DNA from: Pontivivens ytuae | GTDB taxonomy: Bacteria > Pseudomonadota > Alphaproteobacteria > Rhodobacterales > Rhodobacteraceae | Direction: 5' to 3' | DNA length: 64,000 bases | NCBI RefSeq assembly: GCF_015679265.1 | Contig: NZ_CP064942.1 | Span: 310,001-374,000, forward strand | Shown here: piece after piece, positions 18,212 through 27,166 of the stretch | Numbering within the stretch: position 1 is the stretch's first letter | Layout of the letters: each line of letters begins with the position of its first letter | Position numbers and translations under genes: made by a program | Notes under the pieces: model-generated | Databases searched by the model: none | The model's input: only the letters and a program-made list of their open reading frames with translations | Told to the model about the DNA's origin: nothing

Positions 18212-18282
18212 GGGCTCCTCACCTTGACTTGGTTGTGTGGGAGGAGGTAGCGCGGCCCAACCCGTTGGCCAGAAATGGTGAA

Positions 18283-19200
18283 TCAGGACCGGACCCGGTC
18301 GAGGATCACCTGCGCCGTCATCAGGTCGAGATGCGCGCCGCCGCCGTTCTTGAAGACGGTGATCTCGTCGGGCGTCTGCCGCCCAGCGCGGCCCGCGACG
18401 ATGTCCCGGAACTCGCCGAGCACATCGGCCTCCGAGATCACCCCGGCCGCCATCGGGATCGTCAGCTCGCCGATATGCCCGATGGTCGAGGCGCGGGCAT
18501 CGACGAAGAGGCGACCGCGGGTCAGCACCGCGTCATCGGCCTCGCGCATATCCTTGGTGAAGGCGCCGATCAGATCGACGTGTGTACCTGGGGTGAGCCA
18601 CCGGCCCTCCAGCACCGGCTCCTTCGCCATGGTGCAGGTGGCGACGATGTCGGCGTCGGCGACCGCGGCGGCAAGGTCCTCCGCCACGCCCACGTCGTGT
18701 CGGTCGGCAAGCGCCTGTGCCCGCTCGGGGCTGCGGTTCCAGAGCGTGATGCGCTCGATCCCGGGCAGCACTGCCGGATAGGCCTCGATCAGGCTGTCGG
18801 CCACGGCCCCCGCCCCGATGATAAGCAGGTGGCGGGCGTCCTTCCGCGCCAGCAACCGGGCGCTGAGCACGCTGTCGGCCGCCGTCTTCCACCGGGTGAT
18901 GAGGGCATTGTCGATGACCGCCTTCGGCGCACCGGTCACGTCGTCGAAGATCAGCATCGCGCCCTGCACGCTCGGCCGCCCCTGTGCGGGATTGCCGGGC
19001 AGCACCGTCACGCTCTTCACCCCCGCGCCGAGTCCGTCGATCCAGGCGGCGCGCGAGAGCATCACGTCGCCGCCGCGATGCAGGAACGTGTCGCCCATCT
19101 GGGGCTCCGGCCCGCGATGCCCCGCCTCCAGCGCATCGCAGAGCGCGGGCCAGTCGCAGGGCCCGACATCCTCGGCGCGGATGTGGGGGAGCGTGCTCAA
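18283..19200 (-). CDS. Ornithine cyclodeaminase / mu-crystallin family NAD(P) enzyme
   Basis: 305 residues. Shows the family's substrate-side Lys region 'SVTVLPGNPAQGRPSVQGAMLIFDDVTG', 'ITRWKTAADSVLSARLLA', and the Rossmann motif 'LLIIGAGAVADSLIEAY'. Members include ornithine cyclodeaminase, ketimine reductase and L-alanine or related dehydrogenases; the 'GAGAVA' loop departs from the usual GxGxQA, and the exact substrate cannot be read. Lies 64 nt downstream of the aromatic aminotransferase on the same strand, so amino-acid metabolism is likely. Confidence 0.75.
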   Translation of the reverse strand: MSTLPHIRAEDVGPCDWPALCDALEAGHRGPEPQMGDTFLHRGGDVMLSRAAWIDGLGAGVKSVTVLPGNPAQGRPSVQGAMLIFDDVTGAPKAVIDNALITRWKTAADSVLSARLLARKDARHLLIIGAGAVADSLIEAYPAVLPGIERITLWNRSPERAQALADRHDVGVAEDLAAAVADADIVATCTMAKEPVLEGRWLTPGTHVDLIGAFTKDMREADDAVLTRGRLFVDARASTIGHIGELTIPMAAGVISEADVLGEFRDIVAGRAGRQTPDEITVFKNGGGAHLDLMTAQVILDRVRS

Positions 19201-19264
19201 GGCCGGGGCTCCGGGACACTTGAACGAAGCCGAAAACAGGCCGTCACGATCCCGACAGCGGGCG

Positions 19265-20443
19265 TCATACTCCGGCGGCCGCGGCGGCGCGGGCGAAGTC
19301 GCGCAGTTTGTCCTGCGTCAGGCCCGCGATGTTCATCCGGCTGTCGGTGACCATGTAGATCCCGGCCTCCTCACGCACCTGCTCCACCTGCTCCTTGGTG
19401 GCGCCCAGGCGGGAGAACATGCCGCGGTGCTGGCGGATGAAGTCGAAGCGGTCGGAGTTCGTCTCCTGCCGCAGCGCCTCGGCCAGCCCCTCACGCAGGC
19501 CGTTGATCCGGCCGCGCATCTCGGTCAGCTCCGCCTCCCAGTCCGCGCGCAGTTCGGGGTCGTTGAGGATGATCTCCACCAGCGCGGCCCCGTGATCGGG
19601 GGAGAAGGAATAGAGGAGGCGGTTCACGCTCGCGAGCGTCGCCTGGACCTTCGCCTGCTCATCCGCATCCGCGCACTGCACCGTGGCGCAGCCCGCCCGG
19701 TCGCGGTAGAGGCCGAAATTCTTGGAGCAGGACTGGGCGATCATCAGCCGCGGCAGACGCGCGGCCATGTGGCGGACGCCCTGAACGTCCTCCTCCAACC
19801 CGTCGCCGAGGCCCTGATAGGCGAGGTCGATCAGCGGCAGCCAGCCCTTCTCCACCGCGCTGTCGGTGAGCTGCTGCCACTGGTCGAGCGTCAGGTTCGC
19901 GCCCGTCGGGTTGTGGCAGCAGCCGTGCAGGATCACGACGTCGTCGGTGCCCAGACCGTTGACGTAGGCGAGCATCTCCTCGAACCGCACGCCGCGCGTC
20001 TCGGCATCGAAGTAAGGGTACGCACCGGGCGCCTTGTCCATCGCCTTCAGCATCGCGGCGTGGTTGGGCCAGGACGGGTCGGAGATGTGGAAGCGCGCCC
20101 CGGGTGCCGCCCGCGCGATCAGCTCGAAGAGCACCCGCAGCGCGCCGGTCCCGCCGGGCGCCGCCGCGCCGGCCAGCCGGTCCGGCGTCTCGCCCAGCGC
20201 GAGCTTCTGCATCGCGGCGACGAACGCCGGATCACCGGCGAGCTTGGTGTAGGTCTTGGTGGTCTGCTTGTCGTGCAGCCGCTGCTCCGCCACGCGGACG
20301 GCGCGCATCACCGGCGTGTTCCCGTGGTCGTCCTTGTAGACGCCGACGCCCAGATCGACCTTGCCATCCCGCGGATCAGCGGCGAAGGCGGCCATCAGGG
20401 CGATGATCGCGTCGGGCTGCGGTTCGGGAAGCGTTGCAAACAT
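19265..20443 (-). CDS. Aromatic/aspartate aminotransferase (class I, TyrB-like)
   Basis: 392 residues, PLP fold type I. The start 'MFATLPEPQPDAIIALMAAFAAD-R--KVDLGVGVYKD' is the AspC/TyrB opening; the PLP-Asn and Asp motifs 'HGCCHNPTGANLT' and 'PLIDLAYQGLGDG' and the Schiff-base Lys 'AQSCSKNFGLYRDRAG' are all present. C-terminal 'SRMNIAGLT' carries the substrate Arg-containing region. ATG at 20443; four upstream in-frame codons overlap the GNAT gene. It moves amino groups between aromatic amino acids or aspartate and 2-oxoglutarate. Confidence 0.85.
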   Translation of the reverse strand: MFATLPEPQPDAIIALMAAFAADPRDGKVDLGVGVYKDDHGNTPVMRAVRVAEQRLHDKQTTKTYTKLAGDPAFVAAMQKLALGETPDRLAGAAAPGGTGALRVLFELIARAAPGARFHISDPSWPNHAAMLKAMDKAPGAYPYFDAETRGVRFEEMLAYVNGLGTDDVVILHGCCHNPTGANLTLDQWQQLTDSAVEKGWLPLIDLAYQGLGDGLEEDVQGVRHMAARLPRLMIAQSCSKNFGLYRDRAGCATVQCADADEQAKVQATLASVNRLLYSFSPDHGAALVEIILNDPELRADWEAELTEMRGRINGLREGLAEALRQETNSDRFDFIRQHRGMFSRLGATKEQVEQVREEAGIYMVTDSRMNIAGLTQDKLRDFARAAAAAGV

Positions 20444-20451
20444 GACTGACC

Positions 20452-21003
20452 TCACATCTCACGATCGGCGCTGAGGATGCGGGTCGCCTCCTCCTGCGCC
20501 ACGGGCACGAAGCCCTGTTTCTGGTAGAGCGGCAATGCGGCCGGGTGGTCCAGCGTGCAGGTGTTCACCAGCACCTTCTGAACGCCCGGCCCGTCCCACG
20601 CCATATGGATCGCCGTTTGCAGGAGCCATTGGCCGAGCCCCGCGCCCACCGCTTCGGGCACCAGTCCGAAATAGGCGAGGTCGCACTCCCCCGCCTCGCG
20701 GAAATCGAGGTGGAAGAAGCCGGCGGGCCAGCCCTCCCGCATCAGGGTGTAGTGGTGGAGCTGCGGGTCCTGGACGTAGTCCGCGACCTCGTCGACCGGT
20801 TGGCGCAGGCGGTCGGTCCACTCGTAGGGTGCGCCCACGGCGCGGTAGAGGTCGAGGAAGAACCAGACCGGCGGATGCTCCGCCTTCAACAGGGCCACCG
20901 GCTTGCCGATCGGCGCATGGGGACGCGGATACGAGGGACGGGCCGTCATCTCCAGCCAGGTGACGGTGTAGGCAACCTCCTCCCCGGCGCGGTGGAGTGT
21001 CAT
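20452..21003 (-). CDS. GNAT-family N-acetyltransferase
   Basis: 183 residues. The C-terminal half has the GNAT core: 'CDLAYFGLVPEAVGAGLGQWLLQTAI' (acetyl-CoA pyrophosphate loop, degenerate QxxGxG/A as GAGLGQ) and 'LVNTCTLDHPAALPLYQKQGFVPV'. The N-terminal 60 residues are less conserved (PPVWFFLDLYRAVG). Overlaps sseA by 4 nt and precedes the aminotransferase by 8 nt, so it belongs to an sseA-GNAT-aminotransferase operon. Substrate unknown. Confidence 0.8.
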   Translation of the reverse strand: MTLHRAGEEVAYTVTWLEMTARPSYPRPHAPIGKPVALLKAEHPPVWFFLDLYRAVGAPYEWTDRLRQPVDEVADYVQDPQLHHYTLMREGWPAGFFHLDFREAGECDLAYFGLVPEAVGAGLGQWLLQTAIHMAWDGPGVQKVLVNTCTLDHPAALPLYQKQGFVPVAQEEATRILSADREM

Positions 21004-21851
21004 CCCGTGGCCACCTTCAGATCGTCATACATGCCCCACTCCGCCCAGGACCCGTCATAGAGCGCGACCTGCCCGTGACCGAGTACCTCAAGTCCCAGCG
21101 AGAGGATCGCGGCGGTGACGCCGGAACCGCAGGTGGTGATGATCGGCTTGTCGAAATCGACGCCCGCGTCGGCAAAGGCTCCGCGCAGCGCGTCGCCCTG
21201 CTTCAGCGTGCCGTCGCCGTTCAACAGATCCTTGTAGTAGACGTTTAGCGAGCCGGGTATGTGGCCCGCGCGCAGGCCCGGCCTCGCCTCCGGCTCCTCC
21301 CCGCGGAACCGGGCGGGGGAGCGGGCGTCGACGATCTGCTCTTGCGCGAGCTTCACTTGGGCTGCGACCTGCGTGACATCGCGGATGCGGGTGGCATCGC
21401 GGCGCGCGGTGAAGTGGCGGTCGCGCATGACGGGCGGCTCGTCCTCCAGCGGATAACCCTCAGCCCTCCACTTCGGCAACCCGCCGTCGAGCACGGCCAC
21501 GTCGGTCTTGCCCATCAGACGGAACAGCCACCACACGCGCGCGGCGGAGAAGAGCCCTGCGCTGTCATAGACGATCACCCGGTGCCCGTCGCCGATCCCC
21601 ATGGCGCGCATGCGGGAGATGAACTTCTCCACCGGCGGCGCCATGTGCGGCAGGTCGGAGGCACTGTCCGAGATCTCGTCGATGTCGAAGAAGCGGGCGC
21701 CGGGAATGTGCTCGGCCTCGTACTCCGCTTTCGGATCGCGGTTGTCGGCGGGCAGGTACCAGCTCGCATCGAGGATGCGCAGATCCGGCGCGCCCAGATG
21801 CTCCGCCAGCCAGTCCGTGCTGACCAGATGCCCCGTCTCGCCCACCGCCAT
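21000..21851 (-). CDS. sseA: 3-mercaptopyruvate/thiosulfate sulfurtransferase
   Basis: 283 residues, two tandem rhodanese domains. The N-terminal domain (VSTDWLAEHL.. LRILDASWYLP..) is the inactive one; the C-terminal domain has the active loop 'CGSGVTA', the form typical of 3-mercaptopyruvate sulfurtransferases rather than CRKGVT of thiosulfate sulfurtransferases. It transfers sulfur from 3-mercaptopyruvate, the transamination product of cysteine, which fits the aminotransferase two genes downstream. Confidence 0.88.
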   Translation of the reverse strand: MAVGETGHLVSTDWLAEHLGAPDLRILDASWYLPADNRDPKAEYEAEHIPGARFFDIDEISDSASDLPHMAPPVEKFISRMRAMGIGDGHRVIVYDSAGLFSAARVWWLFRLMGKTDVAVLDGGLPKWRAEGYPLEDEPPVMRDRHFTARRDATRIRDVTQVAAQVKLAQEQIVDARSPARFRGEEPEARPGLRAGHIPGSLNVYYKDLLNGDGTLKQGDALRGAFADAGVDFDKPIITTCGSGVTAAILSLGLEVLGHGQVALYDGSWAEWGMYDDLKVATG

Positions 21852-21937
21852 CGCGCTCTCCCTCGAAAATCGGGTCAGGAGTATAATGAGACCCCCGTCT
21901 GCGCAAGTTCATTGCCCGCGCTGCGAGTGTCGGCGTG

Positions 21938-21983
21938 GCCTTCATCTTTCCCCAAATACGCACCTGCCGGGGCACAGCCCCGG
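21938..21983. terminator. 3'-end element with terminator-like hairpin
   Basis: TTCATCTTTCCCCAAATACG followed by CCGGGGC-aca-GCCCCGG (21967-21983). It lies just past the end of the polyamine/LOG/GNAT operon (which runs leftward to 21998). Same opening as the elements at 24772, 28797 and, reversed, 3527. Confidence 0.55.
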
Positions 21984-21997
21984 TCCGCCCGCAGGGC

Positions 21998-22441
21998 TCA
22001 GGAGGGATGCGCCGCCAGGCGCTCCGCCGGTTCGGTGAAGAGCGTCATGCCCGCGCCGTAGCGCCCCGCGGGCCGGGCGGCAAAGCCGAACTCGGCGTAG
22101 AACGCTTCCAACCCGGCGACCGCCATCAACCCGATGGATGCACCGGGTGCGAGCCGGGTGTGCAGCTCCTCCATCAGCCGCGCCATCAGCACCCGCGCGA
22201 TCCCGTCGCCGCGATGGTCGGGATGCACGATCAGGTCCTGCACATAGGCGTAGAGAACGCCGTCCCCGACCGCGCGCACGATGCCGACCAGCCCGCCCCT
22301 CTCGTCACGAGCCAAGACCACGACGACGCTGGCGTCGAGCGCCGCGCGCATCGCGTCTTCCTCGACCGCGCCCCAGCCGGTCAGCGCGCGCAGGGCGCAG
22401 ACCTCGCCCGGCGCGGGCGGCACCAGTTCGATCCGGATCAC
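21998..22441 (-). CDS. GNAT-family N-acetyltransferase
   Basis: 147 residues, GTG start overlapping the LOG stop codon (GTGA). The GNAT core is clear: 'YAYVQDLIVHPDHRGDGIARVLMARLMEEL' with the acetyl-CoA loop R-x2-G-I/G-x-A, and 'LMAVAGLEAFYAEFGFAARPAGRYGAGM'. The ending GRYGAGM is common in a subfamily of small bacterial acetyltransferases. Being last in the putrescine importer operon, a polyamine or amine substrate is possible but not shown. Confidence 0.8.
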   Translation of the reverse strand: MIRIELVPPAPGEVCALRALTGWGAVEEDAMRAALDASVVVVLARDERGGLVGIVRAVGDGVLYAYVQDLIVHPDHRGDGIARVLMARLMEELHTRLAPGASIGLMAVAGLEAFYAEFGFAARPAGRYGAGMTLFTEPAERLAAHPS

Positions 22442-23019
22442 GGCGTGACCGGCTCTGCGCTCCATTTCGAGCGGGGCGGCGCATAGGCGTCGAAGGCCTC
22501 CAGCAGCGCCTCCGGCGTCTCGGCGAAGGTCAGCATCGCGCGGTACTCCGCATTGACGAAGCCCTCTGCCACCGCGTGGTCGATCAGCGTGGTCGCGGCA
22601 TCGAAGTAGCCCGCCACGTTGAGGAACCCGCAAGGCTTGCGGTGAATGCCGAGCTGCGCCCAGGTGATCTGTTCGAAGATCTCCTCGAACGTGCCCATGC
22701 CGCCGGGCAGCGCGACGAACCCGTCGGAGAGTGCCGCCATCTTCTCCTTGCGCGCGTGCATGCTGTCGACCTCGACCAGTTCGGTGAGGCCGCGATGCGC
22801 GATCTCCGCCTCGATCAGCGCGTGGGGCATGACGCCCACGACCTCGCCGCCGAGCTCCAGCGTGGCATCGGCGACCGCACCCATCATCCCGACATGCCCG
22901 CCGCCATAGACCAGCCGCCCGCCGGAGCGAGCGATGGCGTGGCCCATGGCCCGCGCCGCCTTCATGTAGTCGGGCCGCCCGCCATCGCGCGCCCCGCAGA
23001 AGACACAGATATCCATCAT
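22438..23019 (-). CDS. LOG-family protein (nucleoside-5'-monophosphate phosphoribohydrolase)
   Basis: 193 residues. Contains the diagnostic 'PGGMGTFEEIFE' motif and 'SMHARKEKM', plus the N-terminal 'ICVFCGA' and 'VYGGGHVGMMG'. LOG enzymes hydrolyse cytokinin riboside 5'-monophosphate or AMP/other nucleotides to free base and ribose 5-phosphate. Two consecutive ATGs (23019, 23016) follow GGGAGGG; the first is used. Overlaps the potI-like gene by 4 nt. Confidence 0.88.
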   Translation of the reverse strand: MMDICVFCGARDGGRPDYMKAARAMGHAIARSGGRLVYGGGHVGMMGAVADATLELGGEVVGVMPHALIEAEIAHRGLTELVEVDSMHARKEKMAALSDGFVALPGGMGTFEEIFEQITWAQLGIHRKPCGFLNVAGYFDAATTLIDHAVAEGFVNAEYRAMLTFAETPEALLEAFDAYAPPRSKWSAEPVTP

Positions 23020-23816
23020 CCCTCCCGTTTCCGCCGCGCCTCGGCCCGGCTCATGATCTGCAGGCCGGCCAGCAATCCGATGGCCACCACCGCGATCACG
23101 ATGGTCCCGAGCGCGTTGACGTCCGGGCTCACGCCGAGCCGGACCTTGGAGTAGATTACCATGGGCAGCGTCGAGGAGCCCTGCCCGCTCACGAAGCTCG
23201 CGATCACGAGATCGTCGAGCGACAGGGTGAAGGCGAGCAGCCAGCCAGACACCACAGCAGGCGCGATCACCGGCAGCGTGATGCCGAGGAAGATCCCCGG
23301 CTGGCGCGCGCCCAGATCCCGCGCCGCCTCCTCGATCGACCGGTCGAAGCCCGCGAGCCGCGCCTGGATCACCACCGCGACGAAGGCCATGCCGAAGGTC
23401 GCATGCGCGATCACGATGGTCAGGACCGAGCGGCCTTGCGGCCAGCCGAACCACTGCTCCATCGTGATGAAGAGGAAGAGGAGCGAGATGCCCGTCACCA
23501 CCTCCGGCATCACGATGGGTGCTGTCGCCATGGCCGTGAACATCGTGCGCAGCCGGAACCCGCCGAAGCGCGAGAGGATGTAGCCGATCACCGTGCCGAA
23601 CACCGTCCCAATGGTTGCGGCGAAGATCGCGACCCGCAAGCTGACCAGCGCGGCCGAGATCACCTGCTCGTTCTGCCAGAGCTCCGCATACCAGCGGGTG
23701 GACCAGCCGCCCCAGACGCTGACCAATTGCGAGGCGTTGAACGAATAGACCACCAGCACCGCCAGCGGCACGTAGAGCAGCGCGAAGCCGAGGATCGCGA
23801 GCGCGCGCAGCATCAC
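23016..23816 (-). CDS. potI: Putrescine-type ABC permease (PotI-like)
   Basis: 266 residues, six membrane segments, with the EAA-loop motif 'IEEAARDLGARQPGIFLGITLPVI' for contact with the ATPase, and the typical opening 'LYVPLAVLVVYSFNAS' and 'TLSLDDLVIASFVSGQGSSTLPMVIYSKVRLGVSP'. This is the PotC/PotI class. Overlaps the PotH-like gene by 4 nt. Function: membrane channel of a putrescine/spermidine importer. Confidence 0.87.
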   Translation of the reverse strand: MMLRALAILGFALLYVPLAVLVVYSFNASQLVSVWGGWSTRWYAELWQNEQVISAALVSLRVAIFAATIGTVFGTVIGYILSRFGGFRLRTMFTAMATAPIVMPEVVTGISLLFLFITMEQWFGWPQGRSVLTIVIAHATFGMAFVAVVIQARLAGFDRSIEEAARDLGARQPGIFLGITLPVIAPAVVSGWLLAFTLSLDDLVIASFVSGQGSSTLPMVIYSKVRLGVSPDVNALGTIVIAVVAIGLLAGLQIMSRAEARRKREG

Positions 23817-24760
23817 GTCTCCCCCTTCAGGGCCGAGGAGTTGCGCAGCAGCATGAAGGGCACGACAAGAAGCACCAGCATGACGATGGCGACGGCGGAG
23901 GCGACGGGCCAGTCGCGGTTGTTGAAATACTCCCGCCAGAGCACGTCCCCGATCATCGGACTATCCTGCGCGCCGACGAGGTTCGGGATCACGAACTCGC
24001 CCACCGCCGGGATGAAGACCAAGAGGCACCCCGCGATGATGCCGGGCAGCGAGAGCGGCAGCGTCACGGTCCAGAAGGTCTGCCACCCCCGCGCGCCGAG
24101 GTCGGCGGCCGCCTCCAACAGCGCGCCGTCGAGCTTCTCCAGCGTCGAGTAGAGCGGAAGCACCATCAGCGGCAGGTAGGTGAAGACGATGGTCAGGTAG
24201 ACCGCGAAATCGGTCTGCAACATCTGGATCGGCTGATCGGTGATCCCCAGCCCCATCAGCGCCGAATTGATCAGACCGCCGGGCCGCAAAAGCCCCATCA
24301 GCGCATAGATCCGGAGGAGCGACGAGGTCCAGAACGGCAGGATTACGGCAAAGAGCAGCAGCGTCCGCCACTTTCCGTCCGCCCGCGCGATCATCCACGC
24401 CATGGGCCACGCGACCAGCAGGCACAGCACTGTCGCCCCGCCCGCGATCTGCACCGAGCCGAGATAGGCCCGCCAGTAGAGCGGATCCTCGGTCAGGAAG
24501 ACATAGTTGTCGAAGCTCCCCTGCCAGACCGGCCGCCACCCCTCCCAGACGATCGCCGCCTCATAGGGCGGCTGACCGAACGCGTAGCTGCCGAGCGAGA
24601 TCAGGAAGACGATGACGAAGGGGATGAGGAAGAAGAGCAGCAGCCACGCGAACGGCACCCCGATCACCAGCCGCCGGCCCCAACCGTCCCGCATCTCGCG
24701 CCGCGGCGCACGGGACTGGGCCAGCTCCGCCGGGGCCGCCTCGGTCAGATCGGCGCTCAT
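23813..24760 (-). CDS. potH: Putrescine-type ABC permease (PotH-like)
   Basis: 315 residues with an N-terminal cytoplasmic extension of about 30 residues, six membrane segments and EAA motif 'LLEAAADLGARGWQTFWTVTLPLS'. 'YLPLMVLPLYSTLEKLD' and 'FIPAVGEFVIPNLVGAQDSPMIGDVLWREYFNNRDWP' are classical PotB/PotH sequences. Pairs with PotI. It is separated from potG by 106 nt holding a large hairpin element. Confidence 0.87.
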   Translation of the reverse strand: MSADLTEAAPAELAQSRAPRREMRDGWGRRLVIGVPFAWLLLFFLIPFVIVFLISLGSYAFGQPPYEAAIVWEGWRPVWQGSFDNYVFLTEDPLYWRAYLGSVQIAGGATVLCLLVAWPMAWMIARADGKWRTLLLFAVILPFWTSSLLRIYALMGLLRPGGLINSALMGLGITDQPIQMLQTDFAVYLTIVFTYLPLMVLPLYSTLEKLDGALLEAAADLGARGWQTFWTVTLPLSLPGIIAGCLLVFIPAVGEFVIPNLVGAQDSPMIGDVLWREYFNNRDWPVASAVAIVMLVLLVVPFMLLRNSSALKGET

Positions 24761-24771
24761 CGGCCCGCTCC

Positions 24772-24855
24772 TTCATCTGTCCCGAAATATCCCCGCCGGA
24801 GGCAACCGCCATCGGCAGCAGGAGCCTCCGGCGGGGATATTTGAAGACAGATGAA
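24772..24855. repeat. Large inverted-repeat element inside the pot operon
   Basis: Arms of 32 nt: 24772-24803 (TTCATCTGTC CCGAAATATC ...) and 24824-24855, nearly perfect complement, 20-nt loop. Both arms carry the TTC..CTGTC..AAATAT element in opposite orientation. It lies between the potG-like and potH-like genes and could attenuate or stabilise the polycistronic RNA, setting ATPase/binding-protein levels above permease levels. Confidence 0.65.
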
Positions 24856-24866
24856 AACCACGCGCC

Positions 24867-25967
24867 TCAATCCCGCAGGACCACCGCGCCCTCGGGCGCG
24901 AAGTCGTAGTGGACGGGGCTCTCCCAGGTGAGCTCCTGCTCGCCGGCGCGCACGCGATTGGCGCGGGAGACGTCGAGGATCTGCCCGCCCGGCAGGCGCA
25001 GGCGGTAGCGGGTGACCTCGCCGCGATAGGCGTAGTCCTCCACCGTCGCCGGGAAGCCCTGGCCGTCGGTGTGCAGCGTCACCTTCTCCGGCCGGATGGC
25101 GAGGGTGACGGGCGTGCCCGCCTGAGGGGCGGGGCCGTCGCAGGCCGCGCGCACCTCGGCGCCGATGGCCGGGCAGTTCACCCGGACGAAGCCGTCCTCC
25201 TCGCCCGCCACCGAGGCCTCCAGCATGTTCACATTGCCCACGAAGTTGGCGATGAAGCGGTTCTGCGGGAACTCGTAGATGCGCCGCGGCGTGTCGACCT
25301 GCACCAGCTTGCCGCGGTCCATCACGCCGATCCGGGTGGCGAGCGTCATCGCCTCCTCCTGATCGTGGGTGACGACGACGAAGGTCGTGCCGGTCTTGTC
25401 GAAGATGTCCATCAGCTCGAACTGCGTCTCCTCGCGCAGCTTGCGGTCGAGCGCGGACAGCGGCTCATCGAGGAGCAGCAGCTTCGGTCCGCGCGCCAGC
25501 GCCCGGGCGAGTGCCACGCGCTGCCGCTGGCCGCCCGAGAGCTGGTGCGGCTTGCGGCGGGCGTATTCCTCCATCCGCACGAGGCGCAGCATCTTCGCGA
25601 CCTGCTCCTCGCGCGCGGCCTTCGCCACGCCCATCCGCTTCAGCCCGTAAGCCACGTTGTCCGCCACGCTCATGTGCGGGAACAGCGCGTAGGACTGGAA
25701 CATCATGTTGACGGGTCGGTCGGCGGGATCGACGCCGACCATGTCGCGCCCCTCGATCTCGATCGCGCCGGAGGTCGGCTGCTCGAACCCTGCGAGCATC
25801 CTGAGCAGCGTCGACTTGCCGGAGCCGGAACCGCCGAGCAGGCAGAAGAGCTCGTTGCGGCGGATGTCGAGGGAGACGTCATCGACGGCGCGCACGCCGT
25901 CGAACTCCTTGACCACGTTGCGGATGCGGAGGAAGGGGCCTTCCTCCGCCGCGGACGCCCCGCTCAC
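24867..25967 (-). CDS. potG: Putrescine-type ABC ATP-binding protein (PotG-like)
   Basis: 366 residues. Walker A 'GGSGSGKSTLLRMLAGFEQPTSG', signature 'LSGGQRQRVALARAL', Walker B 'LLLLDEPLSALD', H-loop 'FVVVTHDQEEAMTLA', and a C-terminal TOBE domain (about residues 280-366, 'AIRPEKVTLH', 'GEVTRYRLRLPGGQILDV'). 'DRPVNMMFQSYALFPHMSVADNVAYGL' is typical of PotA/PotG. Its start overlaps the end of the binding-protein gene by 4 nt. Confidence 0.9.
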   Translation of the reverse strand: MSGASAAEEGPFLRIRNVVKEFDGVRAVDDVSLDIRRNELFCLLGGSGSGKSTLLRMLAGFEQPTSGAIEIEGRDMVGVDPADRPVNMMFQSYALFPHMSVADNVAYGLKRMGVAKAAREEQVAKMLRLVRMEEYARRKPHQLSGGQRQRVALARALARGPKLLLLDEPLSALDRKLREETQFELMDIFDKTGTTFVVVTHDQEEAMTLATRIGVMDRGKLVQVDTPRRIYEFPQNRFIANFVGNVNMLEASVAGEEDGFVRVNCPAIGAEVRAACDGPAPQAGTPVTLAIRPEKVTLHTDGQGFPATVEDYAYRGEVTRYRLRLPGGQILDVSRANRVRAGEQELTWESPVHYDFAPEGAVVLRD

Positions 25968-27049
25968 TGGCCCGTCTTCACCTGGGTCCAGAGCCGGTTC
26001 ACCGTCCGGTCCGTGCGCGCGTCATAGACCGCCGCGGGGTAGAGCCCCTCGGCCGTCTCCTCCGTCGGGAAGATCGCGGGGTCGGAGGTGATCTCCTCAT
26101 CCACCAGCTCCATCGACGCTTCGTTGGCGTTCGCGTACCAGACGTAGTTGGTGATGTCGGCGGTCACGTCCGGGCGCATGATGAAGTTGATGAACTCATG
26201 CGCGAGATCCGGGTTCGGCGCATCCGCCGGGATCGCCATCATGTCGAACCACTGCAGCGCGCCCTCGTCGGGGATCACATAGGTGATCTCGACCCCGTTC
26301 TCGGCCTCGGCCGCGCGGGCCTGCGCCTGGAAGATGTCGCCGGACCAGCCGACCGAAAGGCACACATCGCCGTTCGCAAGGTCGGAGATGTACTGGGAGG
26401 AGTGGAAGTAGCGCACGTGGGGCCGGATGCTCTCCAACAGCTCCGCGCCCGCCTCGAAATCGGCGGTGTCGGTCGAGCGCGGGTCGAGGCCCAAGTAGTT
26501 CATCGCGGCGGGCAGCATTTCCGTCGGCGCGTCGAGCATCGTCACGCCGCAATCGGCGAGCTGGCTGACGATCTCCGGATCGAAGATCAGCGACCAGCTG
26601 TCGAGCGGGGCATCCTCGCCCAGCCGCTCGGTGATCTTGGCGGCGTCGTAGCCGATGCCGGTCGTGCCCCACATGTAGATGATGGCATGCTCGTTGCCCG
26701 GATCGTAGGCGGAGGCCGCCTCCATCAGCTCGGCATCCATGTTGGCGAGGTTGGGCAGCCGGTCCCTGTCGAGCGGCATGTAGACCCCCGCAGCCGCCTG
26801 GCGCCGCAGGAAATCGGAGGTCGGCACCACGATGTCGAAGCCGGTATTGCCGGCGAACAGCCGCGCCTCCAGCACCTCGTTCGAGTCGTAGACGTCGTAG
26901 TTCACGGTGACGCCGAACTCCTCCTCGAACTGGGCGATCGTGTCCTCCGCGATGTAGTCGGACCAGTTGTAGACGTTGAGCACGTCCTGGGCCATCAGCC
27001 CAGCCGGAAGGGTGGTCAGTAGGGCGGCGAGGCAGGCCGTCTTGTGCAT
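25964..27049 (-). CDS. potF: Putrescine-type periplasmic binding protein (PotF-like)
   Basis: 361 residues. Sec signal (MHKTACLAALLTTLPAGLMA) then 'QDVLNVYNWSDYIAEDTIAQFEEEFGVTVNYDVYDSNE', the standard PotF/SpuD opening; 'NYVWYANANEASMELVD' near the C-terminus also matches. Binds putrescine or related polyamines in the periplasm and hands them to PotGHI. Start at the ATG after GGGAGCGC. First gene of the leftward operon, with the promoter facing the SDR at 27167. Confidence 0.88.
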   Translation of the reverse strand: MHKTACLAALLTTLPAGLMAQDVLNVYNWSDYIAEDTIAQFEEEFGVTVNYDVYDSNEVLEARLFAGNTGFDIVVPTSDFLRRQAAAGVYMPLDRDRLPNLANMDAELMEAASAYDPGNEHAIIYMWGTTGIGYDAAKITERLGEDAPLDSWSLIFDPEIVSQLADCGVTMLDAPTEMLPAAMNYLGLDPRSTDTADFEAGAELLESIRPHVRYFHSSQYISDLANGDVCLSVGWSGDIFQAQARAAEAENGVEITYVIPDEGALQWFDMMAIPADAPNPDLAHEFINFIMRPDVTADITNYVWYANANEASMELVDEEITSDPAIFPTEETAEGLYPAAVYDARTDRTVNRLWTQVKTGQ

Positions 27050-27086
27050 GATGCGCTCCCTGTTGGCATCGGTTTGAATGAGCATA

Positions 27087-27102
27087 TGCAGCATTATCTG
27101 CA
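27087..27102. promoter_or_regulatory. Short dyad in the potF/SDR divergent promoter
   Basis: TGCAG-cattat-CTGCA, perfect 5-bp arms, in the AT-richer part of the 117-bp gap between the divergent PotF-like and SDR genes. Possible operator; the regulator is not in the window. Confidence 0.3.
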
Positions 27103-27166
27103 CCTGTGAAGGGGGTGCCGTGCCGCGGCGTCCAATCCCCTCAAATGATTGAGAAAGGAACGCCCC